64,000 bases of DNA, from contig CAVPLC010000075.1 of the NCBI GenBank assembly GCA_963705835.1, positions 1 to 64,000 of the forward strand, in the 5' to 3' direction. Below, piece after piece: positions 17,892 through 27,032 of the stretch. Position numbers and translations under genes: made by a program. The DNA comes from Palsa-504 sp963705835 (GTDB taxonomy: Bacteria > Actinomycetota > Actinomycetes > Streptosporangiales > Streptosporangiaceae). Position 1 is the stretch's first letter. Every line of letters starts with the position of its first letter. The notes under the pieces are model-generated. The model ran no database searches, had not been told where the DNA came from, and saw only the letters and a program-made list of their open reading frames with translations.

Positions 17892-19901
17892 CTAGGCGGG
17901 CAGACGGGCGGTGATCCTGGTTCCGTGCGGCAGGCAGGGCTCGATCGCCAGTGTCCCGCCAAGTTCGGTGACGCGCTCGCGCATCGACGCGATGCCCACT
18001 CCGGTCCGCCAGCCCTCGGGCAAGCCCACTCCGTCGTCGCGCACGTCCACGTCCAGGCCGTGGTTTCGATGGATCCGCACGGAGCATCGGGTGGCGTGAG
18101 CGTGTCTCGTGACGTTGGTCAGCGCTTCCGTCACTATCCGGTAGCAGGCTACTTCGACCGCCGCGGGCAGGTCGGCCAGGTTCTCGTCTGGAGCGTCCAG
18201 GGTGACCATGAGCGCGGGTGCCTCATGCTGCAGGCGCGCGACCTCCTCACACAGCGACCCGACCAGGCCGAACTCATCGAGTGCGGGGGGACGCAGCCCG
18301 TAGACGATGCGGCGCACGTCGGTCACGGCCCGCTGCGTCTCGGCCTTGAGCCTGCCCAGCAATTCCTGCAGCTCCGGCTGCCCTGCCGACCGTGCCCGGG
18401 CGGTGTCAAGGCCCAGCGTCAGGCCAGCGAGCGTCGGGCCCAGGCCGTCATGCAGGTCGCGTCGCAGCCGCCGGCGTTCCTCTTCCCGCGTGGTGACCAG
18501 GCCCGCCCGGGACGCATCGAGCGCCCGGCGCAGCGCCACCGCGTGGGTGGCGGGCCCCGCCTGCCGGGCGAGATCGGCTAGCAGCCGCTCATCGTCGGGG
18601 CCGAGCCGCTCGCCCCGCGACCGCGTGCCCACCAGGAGCCGCCCGACGGTTTCCCGCTGGGAGATCAGCGGGAACGCGGTCACCTCGGACGGGGGCTCGC
18701 CGTACGCGGCCGCTTGCCGCCATTCGTCGCCGAGCCGCAACTCAAGGGCCGCATAGGGCAGCCGCAGGCTGTCTGCGATGGTCTTGACCACGGAGTCCAG
18801 CGCCGATTCTGTCCCGGCCGATTCCTCGACGCGACGGCCGAGCCTGGCCAGGGCTTCGTAGGGCACCCCTCGGTCGCCGTAGAACAGCCGGTCGACCCGG
18901 CGCTGCACCCTGTCCCGCAGCGGGAACAACGCGGCGGCGGCCATCGCGGTGGCGACGACCTGCACGGCGAGGCCGCGGCCCGACCGTCCGAACACCACCT
19001 CGGCCACGGTCACCACGGCCAGGTAGACCGCGGCCACCCCGGCGGTCAGCAAGCCGTACAGCACCGTCCGGCTCAGCAGGACATCGATCTCATACAGCCG
19101 GTACCGCAGCACCGCGATCCCGATCGCCAAAGGCGCCGTAATGCCCGCCACCGCTCCCAGGCCAAGGCTCAGGGCACTACCGGAGTCGACGGCCTGGGTG
19201 ACTATGGACGCAGCGGCAATCGGCAGGACGGCGAAGAACCACTTGAGCTGCTGCCGTCCGGCCCGGTCCGCCCGCCGCCACCGCAGGACCACGCTCGCCG
19301 CCGCCGCAACGGCCGCGGCCGCCCCGCACGCTATGGCCAGGGCCTGCAGCGTCTCGAACAGCCAGTCGGCTGAGGGGTAGGCATACGGGTTATCGAGGTG
19401 GGGGAAATATCCGCTCATGCCCTGCGGAATGAAGGCGTTGCCGGCCACCGACAGCGGTATGAAGGCCAGCGCCGCCCACAGCGCCGGGCGCCAACGCGGC
19501 GACAGCAGCCTCCCCTCGGGGAAGACCATCGGCAGGACCAAGCCGCCCAGGCTGGTCGCTGGCGCGTACGCCCACGTGTTCACCCAAAGCATCTCGGTGC
19601 CGAACGGCAGCGACCCTGGCGCGTGCACCAGGGTGTAGCGCGCGTACGCGAAGGGCACCACGCTGATCGCGTCGGCCAGCCCGATCAGGCACAGCAGCGG
19701 GCCTATGGGATGCCCCGGCCGCCGGGCCAGCAGGACGCACCCCATCCACGAGTATCCCAGAACCGCCGGCACCAGAAATATGGACACGTCGTGGCCGATA
19801 ATCGCCAGCACCGCCGCCGCGAAGCCCAGGATCGTCGCCACCAGGGCCGCCGCCCAGGCCAACCCGGCTGGCGTCAGCCACCGAGCCGGTGTCGCCAGCA
19901 C
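17892..19901 (-). CDS. Membrane sensor histidine kinase (HisKA_3/NarX type)
   Basis: About 669 residues using the GTG at 19901, preceded by AGGAACGGACA; an open frame extends further upstream but is low-complexity. Several N-terminal membrane spans (LAWAAALVATILGFAAAVLA, PAVLGYSWMGCVLLARR and more, to LLTAGVAAVYLAVVTVAEVV), a GAF-like cytoplasmic region (ESALDSVVKTIADSLRLPYA), then the dimerisation/phospho-acceptor helix EEERRRLRRDLHDGLGPTLA with His, and the HATPase: EALTNVTRHAHATRCSVRI (N box), VRDDGVGLPEGW (G1) and GVGIASMRERVTELGGTL (G2). Pairs with the adjacent response regulator. The signal is unknown; a multi-span sensor without a large outer loop suggests membrane or intramembrane sensing. 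Confidence 0.9.
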   Translation of the reverse strand: MLATPARWLTPAGLAWAAALVATILGFAAAVLAIIGHDVSIFLVPAVLGYSWMGCVLLARRPGHPIGPLLCLIGLADAISVVPFAYARYTLVHAPGSLPFGTEMLWVNTWAYAPATSLGGLVLPMVFPEGRLLSPRWRPALWAALAFIPLSVAGNAFIPQGMSGYFPHLDNPYAYPSADWLFETLQALAIACGAAAAVAAAASVVLRWRRADRAGRQQLKWFFAVLPIAAASIVTQAVDSGSALSLGLGAVAGITAPLAIGIAVLRYRLYEIDVLLSRTVLYGLLTAGVAAVYLAVVTVAEVVFGRSGRGLAVQVVATAMAAAALFPLRDRVQRRVDRLFYGDRGVPYEALARLGRRVEESAGTESALDSVVKTIADSLRLPYAALELRLGDEWRQAAAYGEPPSEVTAFPLISQRETVGRLLVGTRSRGERLGPDDERLLADLARQAGPATHAVALRRALDASRAGLVTTREEERRRLRRDLHDGLGPTLAGLTLGLDTARARSAGQPELQELLGRLKAETQRAVTDVRRIVYGLRPPALDEFGLVGSLCEEVARLQHEAPALMVTLDAPDENLADLPAAVEVACYRIVTEALTNVTRHAHATRCSVRIHRNHGLDVDVRDDGVGLPEGWRTGVGIASMRERVTELGGTLAIEPCLPHGTRITARLPA

Positions 19902-20129
19902 TGTCCGTTCCTGAAGGCCAAGACCCACGTTCCCACGATCGGCCCTTTCGGTCCCGCTGTCACGGGGCAGATGTCCCGGATATCCCGGGATCCCTGGAAC
20001 CAGACCCCATGATGGCGCAGAACGTGATGCGCGGCTGGTACCAAGGTCCGTTCGGGACAATGAAAAGAGCGGTATAGGTGAGGGGCCGGCTTCCTCAGAG
20101 CCCGGCCACAGGCGGTGAACAGGCGTTTT

Positions 20130-20786
20130 CACGTGCCTTGCTCACGCCACACGTCGGTGCGGTCGCTGGCCAGGTACGCCCGGGCCTCGGCCGAGGCCAC
20201 GTGCGGCTGTGCGGCCGGCCGGCCAGGGCTCGTGCTCCAGCGACTTATACGTCCCGGCGTGGAAGATCAATGGCGCCAGGTCGGGACGGTGTACCAGCGC
20301 GACGACCTCGCCCAGCACGATCAGGTGATCACCGGCGCGGTGCGATTGCCGCAGCCGGCAGTCGAACGACGCCACGGCGCCGGCCAGGACCGGGCAGCCG
20401 GTGACGCCTGGTTCGAAGGGCACACCGTCGAACATCGTCGAGCCGGCCGGGCGGTGCCGGTTAGCGAACCAGCGCGAGACGTCCTGCTGTCCGGCGGAGA
20501 GCACGTTGACGGCGAACGCCCCGGCACGCTCGATCAGGCCGACGCCGCGGCTGGTCTCATTGAGGCAGACCAGCACCAGCATCGGGTCGAGCGACACCGA
20601 CGAGAAGGAGTTGACCGTCATGCCGTGCATGCTGCCGTCGTCGGAGGCCACGGTGACGACGGTGACTCCCGTCGGGAACGAGCCCATCGCCGTGCGGAAG
20701 GCGTCCGCATCGACGGTCGAGGCGGACGTGTGCGGAAGCCCTAGGGCGATCATCCCCGCGGCTCGCAGTTCCTGCAGCGTCAGCAT
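20130..20786 (-). CDS. Flavin reductase-like protein (FMN-binding split barrel), frameshift near the C-terminus
   Basis: NAD(P)H:FMN/FAD reductase domain as in the small components of two-component monooxygenases. DADAFRTAMGSFPTGVTVVT, SDDGSMHGMTVNSFSSVSLD and PMLVLVCLNETSRG are the flavin-binding signatures; FAVNVLSAGQQDVSRWFA and GDHLIVLGEVVAL follow in order. The continuous frame ends at 20142 with an arginine-rich tail. A one-base correction near 20215 instead gives a natural tail, VASAEARAYLASDRTDVWRE, ending at 20130. It diverges from the START/reductase/aminotransferase operon across a 113-bp region and may supply reduced flavin to an enzyme of that pathway, though no flavin monooxygenase is seen nearby. 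Confidence 0.8.
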
Positions 20787-20899
20787 GCCCTAGGAAGAGG
20801 GCGACCGATGCGGCGTGATACAGCCAATCCATCCGTATCAGACCGGGCTGCGACCCCTCTTTGCCGGTTGAAGCACCTCGTCCTGGATCTGGAGACACC

Positions 20900-21349
20900 A
20901 TGCCTGTTATCGATGAAACCGTCGTCATTGCCCGTCCTGCTGGGAAGGTTTTCGATTTCCTGATGCTTGCTGGGAACCTGCCCCGCTGGGACTCGTCGAT
21001 GCTCGAGTGCGTTCAGGTGGGCGGCGGGGCGGTCACCGTGGGCACCCGCTACCGCGGCGCGAGCATGGTCCTCGGCCGCCGCATCGAGTGGACCACGGAG
21101 GTCGTGGAGTTCGTGCCGGGTGTTCGCGCGACGAGCCGGTCCGTGGACGGGCCGCTGACTTTCACGGTCACGTACGAGGTGTCGCCCTCGCCCGCGGGCG
21201 CGGTCCTCCGCTATCGCCTCGCGGCCGAGTCCGGCCTCGGCGGCGCTTTCGGCAGCGCGATCGAGCCGATCGTCCAGCGCGCCCAGACCAAGGTCGTCCA
21301 GGCGAACCTCGGCAAGCTCGCCAGGTTGCTCGAGCGGCGCGCCGCGTGA
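20900..21349 (+). CDS. SRPBCC/START-like ligand-binding protein (polyketide cyclase 2 type)
   Basis: 149 residues with GGAG 5 bp before the ATG. Helix-grip fold: VVIARPAGKVFDFLMLAGNL and PRWDSSMLECVQVGGGAVTV, middle strands IEWTTEVVEFVPGVRATSRS, and the long C-terminal helix AIEPIVQRAQTKVVQANLGK. Such proteins bind hydrophobic ligands; some act as cyclases. First gene of a five-gene operon with a thioester-reductase-like SDR, aminotransferase, second SRPBCC and acyl-CoA dehydrogenase-like protein. Probable role: holding or presenting a lipid-like intermediate (inference). Confidence 0.85.
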   Translation: MPVIDETVVIARPAGKVFDFLMLAGNLPRWDSSMLECVQVGGGAVTVGTRYRGASMVLGRRIEWTTEVVEFVPGVRATSRSVDGPLTFTVTYEVSPSPAGAVLRYRLAAESGLGGAFGSAIEPIVQRAQTKVVQANLGKLARLLERRAA

Positions 21350-21363
21350 ACGGGGGATCACAC

Positions 21364-22428
21364 ATGCCTATCCAGATGGCCGGACCTCGCGGCATCGGCA
21401 GCGCGCGGCGCACCGTCCTGCTGACCGGCGCCTCGGGTGTCGTCGGACGCGCTCTGCTGCGGCGGCTGCGCCACTTCGACGTCGTGTGCCTGGTGCATCG
21501 CTCGCCGGTCTCCGGGCCGAACGTGACCACCGTGCTTGGCGACATTGCTCAACCGATGCTGGGGCTGGCCGAGCAGGCCTACGCGGAGCTGGCGGCCAAG
21601 GTGGACGCTGTCATCCACTGCGCGGCGGTCACGGACTTCAATCGCACCGACGGCAGCCTCGAGGCGACGAACATCACCGGCACGGAACAGGTGGCCGCCT
21701 TCGCCGCCGCGGCGAAGGCCGTGCTGTACCACGTCAGCACCGCGTTCGTGCACACCACGGCGGACGGCGACCGCGGCCGCACCGCCATCGGCTACGCCTC
21801 GTCGAAGTCGGCAGCCGAAGAGGTCGTGCGGTCCAGCGGCGCGCCGCACGTCATCCTCCGGCCGTCGGTCGTCATCGGCGACTCGGACACCGGGGAGATC
21901 GCCGCGTTCCAGGGCCTGCACCAGGTCGTAGCCGGCCTGTTCGCGGGCATCGTGCCGATGATCCCGTTTGACCCCCGCTGGCCCATCGACTTCGTCCCCG
22001 CCGACGTCGTCGCCGACACGATCGCCACCGTGGTCGAGAACCGGGTGAGCGAGGGCGAATTCTGGATCAGCGCCGGTGAGGCGGCGCTCAGGCTGGACGA
22101 GGGCGTCGCGGTCGTCGTCGAGTTCGCGCGTGGCATAGGCGTGAGCATCGACATGCCGCGGTTCGTGCCGCCGGAGATGTTCGACCGGCTGATCGGCCCG
22201 GTCTTCCTCGACGCGCTGCCCAGCAAGATCCGCAGGAACGTCCTGCGGATGCTGGAGTTCTTCACGATCTACCTGCAGTCCGGTCAGACCAAGCCGAGCA
22301 GCCTGGACCAGCTTGTCGCGCTCGGTGCCAGGCCGCTGCCCGACCAGCGCGAATCGCTGCGGAACAGCCTTCGGTACTGGGCGGCGCAGAACGGCTACGG
22401 CTATCCCGAGACCGAACGGGCGGCCTGA
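21364..22428 (+). CDS. Extended SDR, thioester-reductase/male-sterility-like NAD-binding protein
   Basis: 354 residues, starting 14 bp after the upstream stop. Rossmann motif TVLLTGASGVVGRALLRRL, VDAVIHCAAVTDFNRTDGSL, VSTAFVH (Ser125) and active site GYASSKSAAEEVVRS (Tyr144, Lys148), so the catalytic residues are intact. PHVILRPSVVIGDSDTGEIA and the C-terminal helical region resemble the NAD_binding_4 (fatty acyl reductase / NRPS terminal reductase) group, which reduces acyl thioesters to aldehydes or alcohols. It is followed at 2 bp by a class III aminotransferase, the arrangement expected for thioester to aldehyde to amine conversion. An ordinary sugar or sterol epimerase role is the alternative. 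Confidence 0.8.
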   Translation: MPIQMAGPRGIGSARRTVLLTGASGVVGRALLRRLRHFDVVCLVHRSPVSGPNVTTVLGDIAQPMLGLAEQAYAELAAKVDAVIHCAAVTDFNRTDGSLEATNITGTEQVAAFAAAAKAVLYHVSTAFVHTTADGDRGRTAIGYASSKSAAEEVVRSSGAPHVILRPSVVIGDSDTGEIAAFQGLHQVVAGLFAGIVPMIPFDPRWPIDFVPADVVADTIATVVENRVSEGEFWISAGEAALRLDEGVAVVVEFARGIGVSIDMPRFVPPEMFDRLIGPVFLDALPSKIRRNVLRMLEFFTIYLQSGQTKPSSLDQLVALGARPLPDQRESLRNSLRYWAAQNGYGYPETERAA

Positions 22429-22429
22429 C

Positions 22430-23701
22430 GTGACCGCGCCGACCGACCGCGACCGGGTGCTCGATCACTACACCAAACACGTGAACTCCTCGCTCGCCAG
22501 CCTGGCGCGGCTCGTCGCGGCGCCCGTGGAAGTGGCCGCCGCGGGGTCGAAGGTGCGCGGCAGCGACGGGCAGACGTACCTCGACTGCGGGGGCTTCGGG
22601 GTCTTCCTGCTCGGCCACTGCCACCCGGCCGTGGTCGCGGCGGTCCGCGAGCAGCTGGGGCGTAACCCCCTGGCCACGAGGCTGTTCCTGAACCCGGAAC
22701 TGGCTCAGGCGGCCGCGGACCTGGCCGGCATCACGCCGACCGGGCTGGACTACGTCTTCCTGACGAACTCCGGAGCGGAGGCGACCGAGCTCGGGCTGAA
22801 GCTGGCTCGGCTGGCCGGCAAGCGTCACGTGATCGCCATGCACGGCGGATTCCACGGCAAGACACTTGGCGCGCTGTCGGTGACCGGACGGGCCCAGTAC
22901 CGCGACCCGTTCGGCCCGCTGCTGCCGATGGTCGACTTCGTCCCGTTCGGCGACCCCGCCGCGCTGCGGGCCGCGCTGCGGGCCGAGTCGGTGGTGCTGC
23001 TCGAGCCCGTCCAGGCCGAGGGTGGCGTCCGGCTGCCACCCGACGGCTACCTGCGGCAGGTCCGGCAGGCGTGCACCGACGCTGGGGCCGTGATGGTCCT
23101 CGATGAGATCCAGTCCGGCATGGGCAGGCTCGGCGCCTGGTGGGGTGCTGACCTGGCCGGCGTCACGCCGGACGCGCTGCTCACCGGCAAGATCCTTGGC
23201 GGCGGCGTGATGCCCGTCGGCGGCGTCGTCGCGTCCGCGCGGCTGTTCGCGCCGCTCAACGCCGACCCGCTGCTGCACTCCTCGACGTTCGCGGGCAGCC
23301 CGCTCGCGGCCGCCGCGGTCACCGCGACCATCGGCGCCATCAAGTCCGAAGGCCTGATCGAGCGCACCCGCGAGCTTGGCCCGCAGGTCCGCGACCTCGC
23401 CGCCGACGTGGTCGCGGCCCGCTGCCCGCACCTGGTCACCGAGGTCCGCGGCGAGGGCCTGCTCATCGGCATCGACTTCGTCTCGGCCGACGCCGCCACC
23501 GAGTTCTTGATCGGGCTGCTCGACGAGCACGTCATCCCGTCCTACTCGCTCAACGCCGGCAACGTACTGCGCCTGACCCCGCCGGCGATCCTCGATGCGG
23601 CCGACCTGGACTGGCTCGGACGCGCCCTGACGTCGGCCGCCAGGCATGCCTCCCGCGCCGTGCCCCTCGCCGCCTTATTCGTATTTGGCTGTTTTCCCTA
23701 A
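22430..23701 (+). CDS. Class III PLP-dependent aminotransferase
   Basis: 423 residues; the GTG start lies 2 bp after the reductase stop, so translation is coupled. PLP-fold landmarks: LTNSGAEATELGLKLARLAG (phosphate-binding), HGGFHGKTLGALSVTG, VMVLDEIQSGMGRLGAWWGA (Asp225, Gln228) and LLTGKILGGGVMPVGG with Schiff-base Lys254. HSSTFAGSPLAAAA supplies the second-subunit Thr. Members act on omega-amino acids or aldehydes such as putrescine, acetylornithine or fatty aldehydes. Beside a thioester-reductase-like protein the likeliest substrate is an aldehyde, giving a primary amine (inference). Confidence 0.92.
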   Translation: MTAPTDRDRVLDHYTKHVNSSLASLARLVAAPVEVAAAGSKVRGSDGQTYLDCGGFGVFLLGHCHPAVVAAVREQLGRNPLATRLFLNPELAQAAADLAGITPTGLDYVFLTNSGAEATELGLKLARLAGKRHVIAMHGGFHGKTLGALSVTGRAQYRDPFGPLLPMVDFVPFGDPAALRAALRAESVVLLEPVQAEGGVRLPPDGYLRQVRQACTDAGAVMVLDEIQSGMGRLGAWWGADLAGVTPDALLTGKILGGGVMPVGGVVASARLFAPLNADPLLHSSTFAGSPLAAAAVTATIGAIKSEGLIERTRELGPQVRDLAADVVAARCPHLVTEVRGEGLLIGIDFVSADAATEFLIGLLDEHVIPSYSLNAGNVLRLTPPAILDAADLDWLGRALTSAARHASRAVPLAALFVFGCFP

Positions 23702-23712
23702 GGAGATTTGAA

Positions 23713-24195
23713 ATGCGCACCGTCCGCCTCCGGCTGCACGTGCCGGACAAACCACCCAACGACGTGTACCGGACGCTCGCCGACTTCGGGCGGTACCCGG
23801 AACTCAGTGACGCGGTCCGGAGCGTCGCTGTCACCGAGGTATCCGAGAACCTCACCGTGTCGCACTGGGAGGTCACCTTCCGGGCTGGCCTGCTGCGCTG
23901 GACCGAGGAGGACACGTTCGACCCCGGCGCGCTGAGCATCACGTTCCGTCAGCTCGAGGGCGACGCCGCCGTCTTCGACGGCTCGTGGGAGTGCGTCGAT
24001 GCCGCGCAGGGCAGCGAGATCGTATTCGCCGCGCGGCTCGACATGGGCATCCCGAGCCTCGCCGACGCGCTGGAGCCGATCGCGGTGCGAACGCTGATCG
24101 ACAACATCGTCTCGATCGTGCGCGGATTGGTCGGCACCGCCGAACTCGTCGCATCCGACATTGCGGTCCCGGTTCCGGCGGGAAGCGCGTCATGA
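23713..24195 (+). CDS. Second SRPBCC/START-like protein (aromatase/cyclase type)
   Basis: 160 residues with AAGGAG at 23700. Helix-grip fold: VRLRLHVPDKPPNDVYRTLA, DFGRYPELSDAVRSVAV, VSHWEVTFRAGLLRWTEEDT, a central beta-sheet with AVFDGSWECVDAAQGSEIVF, and the closing helix ALEPIAVRTLIDNIVSIVRG. The RYPELSDAVRSV pattern is typical of the polyketide aromatase/cyclase branch (WhiE/TcmN-like), but no polyketide synthase is present in the window. Its stop overlaps the next start (ATGA), so it is tightly coupled to the dehydrogenase-like gene. It probably binds the same or a later pathway intermediate as the first SRPBCC protein. Confidence 0.85.
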   Translation: MRTVRLRLHVPDKPPNDVYRTLADFGRYPELSDAVRSVAVTEVSENLTVSHWEVTFRAGLLRWTEEDTFDPGALSITFRQLEGDAAVFDGSWECVDAAQGSEIVFAARLDMGIPSLADALEPIAVRTLIDNIVSIVRGLVGTAELVASDIAVPVPAGSAS

Positions 24196-25319
24196 CCCTG
24201 CTGCGCGCCGAGCGAGACACCCTGGACAGCTACATCCCGGGTCTTGACAAATACCTCAGCGAGATTCCGCTGCTGGAGCTGGAGCGGCCCGGCAACGGCG
24301 CGCTGGCCAAATTCCGCGAGCTGGGCGGCCCAGCCCTGCTGGTGCCCGCCGAGTATGAGGGCAAGGGGGCCTGTTTGCTCGACGCGGTGCGCATCCAGCG
24401 CGCGGTGGGCAGCCGGTCACCGTCGCTCGCCGTGGCCACGACCATGCACCACTTCTCCGTTGCCTCCCTGGTCGAGCTGACCACGGCCGGCAACGGGTTC
24501 GAGTGGGCGATGCTCATGGCGATCGCCGAGAACTCATGGCTGCTCAGCTCCGGCTTCGCCGAGGGCAAGCCGGGTCAGCACATCCTGACGCCCACCATGC
24601 GGGGCGTGCCGGCGGACGGCGGCATCACCGTCAGCGGCGTGAAGAAGCCGTGCAGCCTCACCTGGTCGATGAACCTGATGAGCGCCAGCGTCGCCGTCGC
24701 CGACCCCGATTCCACCGGCACGGACCGGCTGGCAGTCGTGCTGATCCCCGCCGACTCAGCAGGCATCGAGCGCGCGCCGTTCTGGCAGACCATCGCCCTG
24801 GCCGCCGCCGAAAGCGACCAGGTCACGCTGACCGACGTGTTCGTCCCCGAGGCGCTAGTCTTCTACCCGCAAGACGGCGAGTCGATGGATCCGATCCAGG
24901 CGCGCGGGTTTGTCTGGTTCGAGCTGCTGGTCTCCGCGTCCTACCTCGGCGCCGCCACGAACCTCGCCGAACGCGCCGTCGCCCGCGGCCGGGGCTCGGA
25001 CGAAGACCGCGCCGGCCTGGCGATCGAGCTGGAGGCCGTGGCCGCGGCGCTGGAGCAGGTGGCTGCTTTCGCCGCGACGACCGACGATAACGATGCCCTG
25101 CTCGCGCGGGCCCTCTACGCCCGGTTCGCGACCGAGCGGGCCATCGAGCGCGTGGTCATGTCGGCCGCCGCGACGCTCGGCGGCATGTCGTTCATCGAAT
25201 CGCCCGAGATCGCCTACCTGCTGGGCGCCACCCGTGCCCTGGCCTTCCACCCGCCCTCCCGCGCCGCCGCCGCGGGGCCCATCGCCCGCTACCTCGCCGG
25301 CGGCCCGCTGATCCTCTGA
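24192..25319 (+). CDS. Acyl-CoA dehydrogenase-fold flavoprotein
   Basis: 375 residues overlapping the upstream gene by 4 bp. The ACAD layout is recognisable: FRELGGPALLVPAEYEGKGA in the N-terminal helical domain, SLAVATTMHHFSVASLVEL, the middle beta domain with ITVSGVKKPCSLTWSMNLMS and VTLTDVFVPEALV, and a C-terminal helical bundle AERAIERVVMSAAATLGGMS. LLSSGFAEGKPGQHILTPTM replaces the usual FAD-contacting TEPxxGSD segment, so it belongs to a divergent branch, possibly closer to flavin-dependent oxidases or N-hydroxylases built on the ACAD fold. It could desaturate an acyl chain or oxidise an amine; sequence alone does not decide. It overlaps the convergent glucosidase gene by 31 bp. Confidence 0.8.
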   Translation: MTLLRAERDTLDSYIPGLDKYLSEIPLLELERPGNGALAKFRELGGPALLVPAEYEGKGACLLDAVRIQRAVGSRSPSLAVATTMHHFSVASLVELTTAGNGFEWAMLMAIAENSWLLSSGFAEGKPGQHILTPTMRGVPADGGITVSGVKKPCSLTWSMNLMSASVAVADPDSTGTDRLAVVLIPADSAGIERAPFWQTIALAAAESDQVTLTDVFVPEALVFYPQDGESMDPIQARGFVWFELLVSASYLGAATNLAERAVARGRGSDEDRAGLAIELEAVAAALEQVAAFAATTDDNDALLARALYARFATERAIERVVMSAAATLGGMSFIESPEIAYLLGATRALAFHPPSRAAAAGPIARYLAGGPLIL

Positions 25320-26995
25320 GCGTCACATAACTGCCCTGTGCCGGGGGTGCGGAGCCAGGCGGCGGTGTCGGGGGGCAGCAGGCCGTCGTCGAGGGGGCCG
25401 CTGGCCAGGAGCACGGCGGTGTGGGCGGGCAGGGCGACCGGGGCGAGCGAGAGGTTGGCCACGCAGGACAGGTCGCCGCGGACGAAGGCGAGCACCCCGG
25501 CGGGCGCGGGCAGCCAGTGCAGGGGCCCGTCGCCGAGGGCGGGCTCGGCGCGGCGGAGCCGCAGCGCGGCGCGGTACAGCTCGAGCATCGAGTCCGGGTC
25601 GCCGGCCTGCAGCTCGACGGTCAGCTCGCGCCACTCCTTGGGCTGGGGCAGCCAGGGCGGTGCGGTGGCGCCGGGCGGCGAGAAGCCGAACGGGGGCTCC
25701 AGGCCGGCCCAGGGCAGCGGGACCCGGCAGCCGTCCCGGCCGGGGTCGGCGCCGCCGGTGCGGTACCAGATCGGGTCCTGGCGGCGTTCGTCCGGGATGT
25801 CCTCGACCTCCCACAGGCCCAGCTCCTCGCCCTGGTACAGGTAGACCGAGCCGGGTAGCGCCATGGTGAGCAGCGCCGCGGCCCGGGCCCGGCGGGTGCC
25901 CAGCTCCAGGTCGACGGGCTGGCTGTGGTCGCGCCGGTCCAGGCCGAAGGACGTGTCGGCGCGACCGTACCGGGACACGTGCCGGTCCACGTCGTGATTG
26001 GACAGGACCCACGTGGGCGGCGCGCCGGCTACGGCGTGGAAGGCCAGCGTGCTGTCGATCACCTCGCGCAGCCGTGCGGCGTCCCAGGGGCAGCACAGGT
26101 AGGGGAAGTTGAATACGGTGTGCAGCTCGTCCGGGCTCAGGTACCGGGCCAGCCGGGCGGCGTCGGCCAGCCAGACCTCGCCGATCAGGACCCGGTCGGG
26201 GTACTGGCCGGCCACCGCGCGCCATGCCCGGTAGATGTCGTGCACGTCGTCGCGGTCGGTGTAGGGCGCCTGGTCGCCGGGCCCAGTGCTGGGCACGGCG
26301 TCGGGCCCGGTGGTGAGCGCTGCATCAGGCAGGCGGGGGTCCTTGGTCAGCAGCGCGGCCGAGTCGATGCGGATGCCGTCCACGCCGCGGTCGAACCAGA
26401 ACCGCAGTACCGCCTCGAACTCGGCCCGGACCTGCGGGCTGGCCCAGTTGAAGTCGGGCTGTTCGGGGGCGAACAGGTGCAGGTACCACTCGCCGGGCGT
26501 GCCGTTCGGCGCGGTGACCCGGGTCCACGCGGGGCCGCCGAAGATCGAGCGCCAGTTGTTGGGCGGGAGGTCCCCGCCGGGACCGCGGCCTGGCCGGAAC
26601 CAGAACCTGGCGCGTTCGGCGGAGCCGGGCGCGGCGGCCAGCGCGGCCTGGAACCACGGGTGCCGGTCGGAGCAGTGGTTCGGGACGATGTCGATGATGG
26701 TCCTGATGCCGTACGCGTGACCGTCGGCGATCAGCGCGTCGGCGTCGGCCAGGGTGCCGAAGGCGGGGTCGATGGAGCGGTAGTCCGCGACGTCGTATCC
26801 GGCGTCGGACTTCGGGGACGGGTACCACGGGGTGAACCAGATCGCGTCGATGCCGAGAGCCGCCAGGTAGGGCAGCCGGGCCCGGACGCCGGCCAGGTCA
26901 CCCAGGCCGTCCCCGTTGCCGTCGGCGAAGCTCTGCACGTACAGCTCGTAGATCGCGGCACCGCGCCACCAGGCGCCGTCCCTGATGTCAGGCAA
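25289..26995 (-). CDS. GH13 alpha-glucosidase (oligo-1,6-/alpha-1,4-glucosidase type)
   Basis: Intracellular hydrolase of short alpha-glucosides, 568 residues. GH13 motifs in order: ELYVQSFADGNGDGLGDLAG, region I TIIDIVPNHCSDRHPWF, region II DGIRIDSAAL (nucleophile Asp), region III VLIGEVWLADA (acid/base Glu) and region IV WVLSNHDVDRHVSRYG (Asp). LPGSVYLYQGEELGLWEVED is also typical. No signal peptide. Last gene of the ABC-transporter operon (37 bp after the second permease), so it probably cleaves the sugar that the transporter imports. It converges on the acyl-CoA dehydrogenase-like gene with a 31-bp overlap. Confidence 0.95.
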   Translation of the reverse strand: MPDIRDGAWWRGAAIYELYVQSFADGNGDGLGDLAGVRARLPYLAALGIDAIWFTPWYPSPKSDAGYDVADYRSIDPAFGTLADADALIADGHAYGIRTIIDIVPNHCSDRHPWFQAALAAAPGSAERARFWFRPGRGPGGDLPPNNWRSIFGGPAWTRVTAPNGTPGEWYLHLFAPEQPDFNWASPQVRAEFEAVLRFWFDRGVDGIRIDSAALLTKDPRLPDAALTTGPDAVPSTGPGDQAPYTDRDDVHDIYRAWRAVAGQYPDRVLIGEVWLADAARLARYLSPDELHTVFNFPYLCCPWDAARLREVIDSTLAFHAVAGAPPTWVLSNHDVDRHVSRYGRADTSFGLDRRDHSQPVDLELGTRRARAAALLTMALPGSVYLYQGEELGLWEVEDIPDERRQDPIWYRTGGADPGRDGCRVPLPWAGLEPPFGFSPPGATAPPWLPQPKEWRELTVELQAGDPDSMLELYRAALRLRRAEPALGDGPLHWLPAPAGVLAFVRGDLSCVANLSLAPVALPAHTAVLLASGPLDDGLLPPDTAAWLRTPGTGQLCDAQRISGPPAR

Positions 26996-27032
26996 GGAGA
27001 ACCTGCTTTCTTCGGTGATTCGGAGTGTGGCC

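Noticed and set aside
25289..25319. Overlap of the convergent glucosidase and ACAD-like genes as evidence of a misassembly
   Set aside because: Both C-termini look natural and short convergent overlaps are common in compact high-GC genomes.
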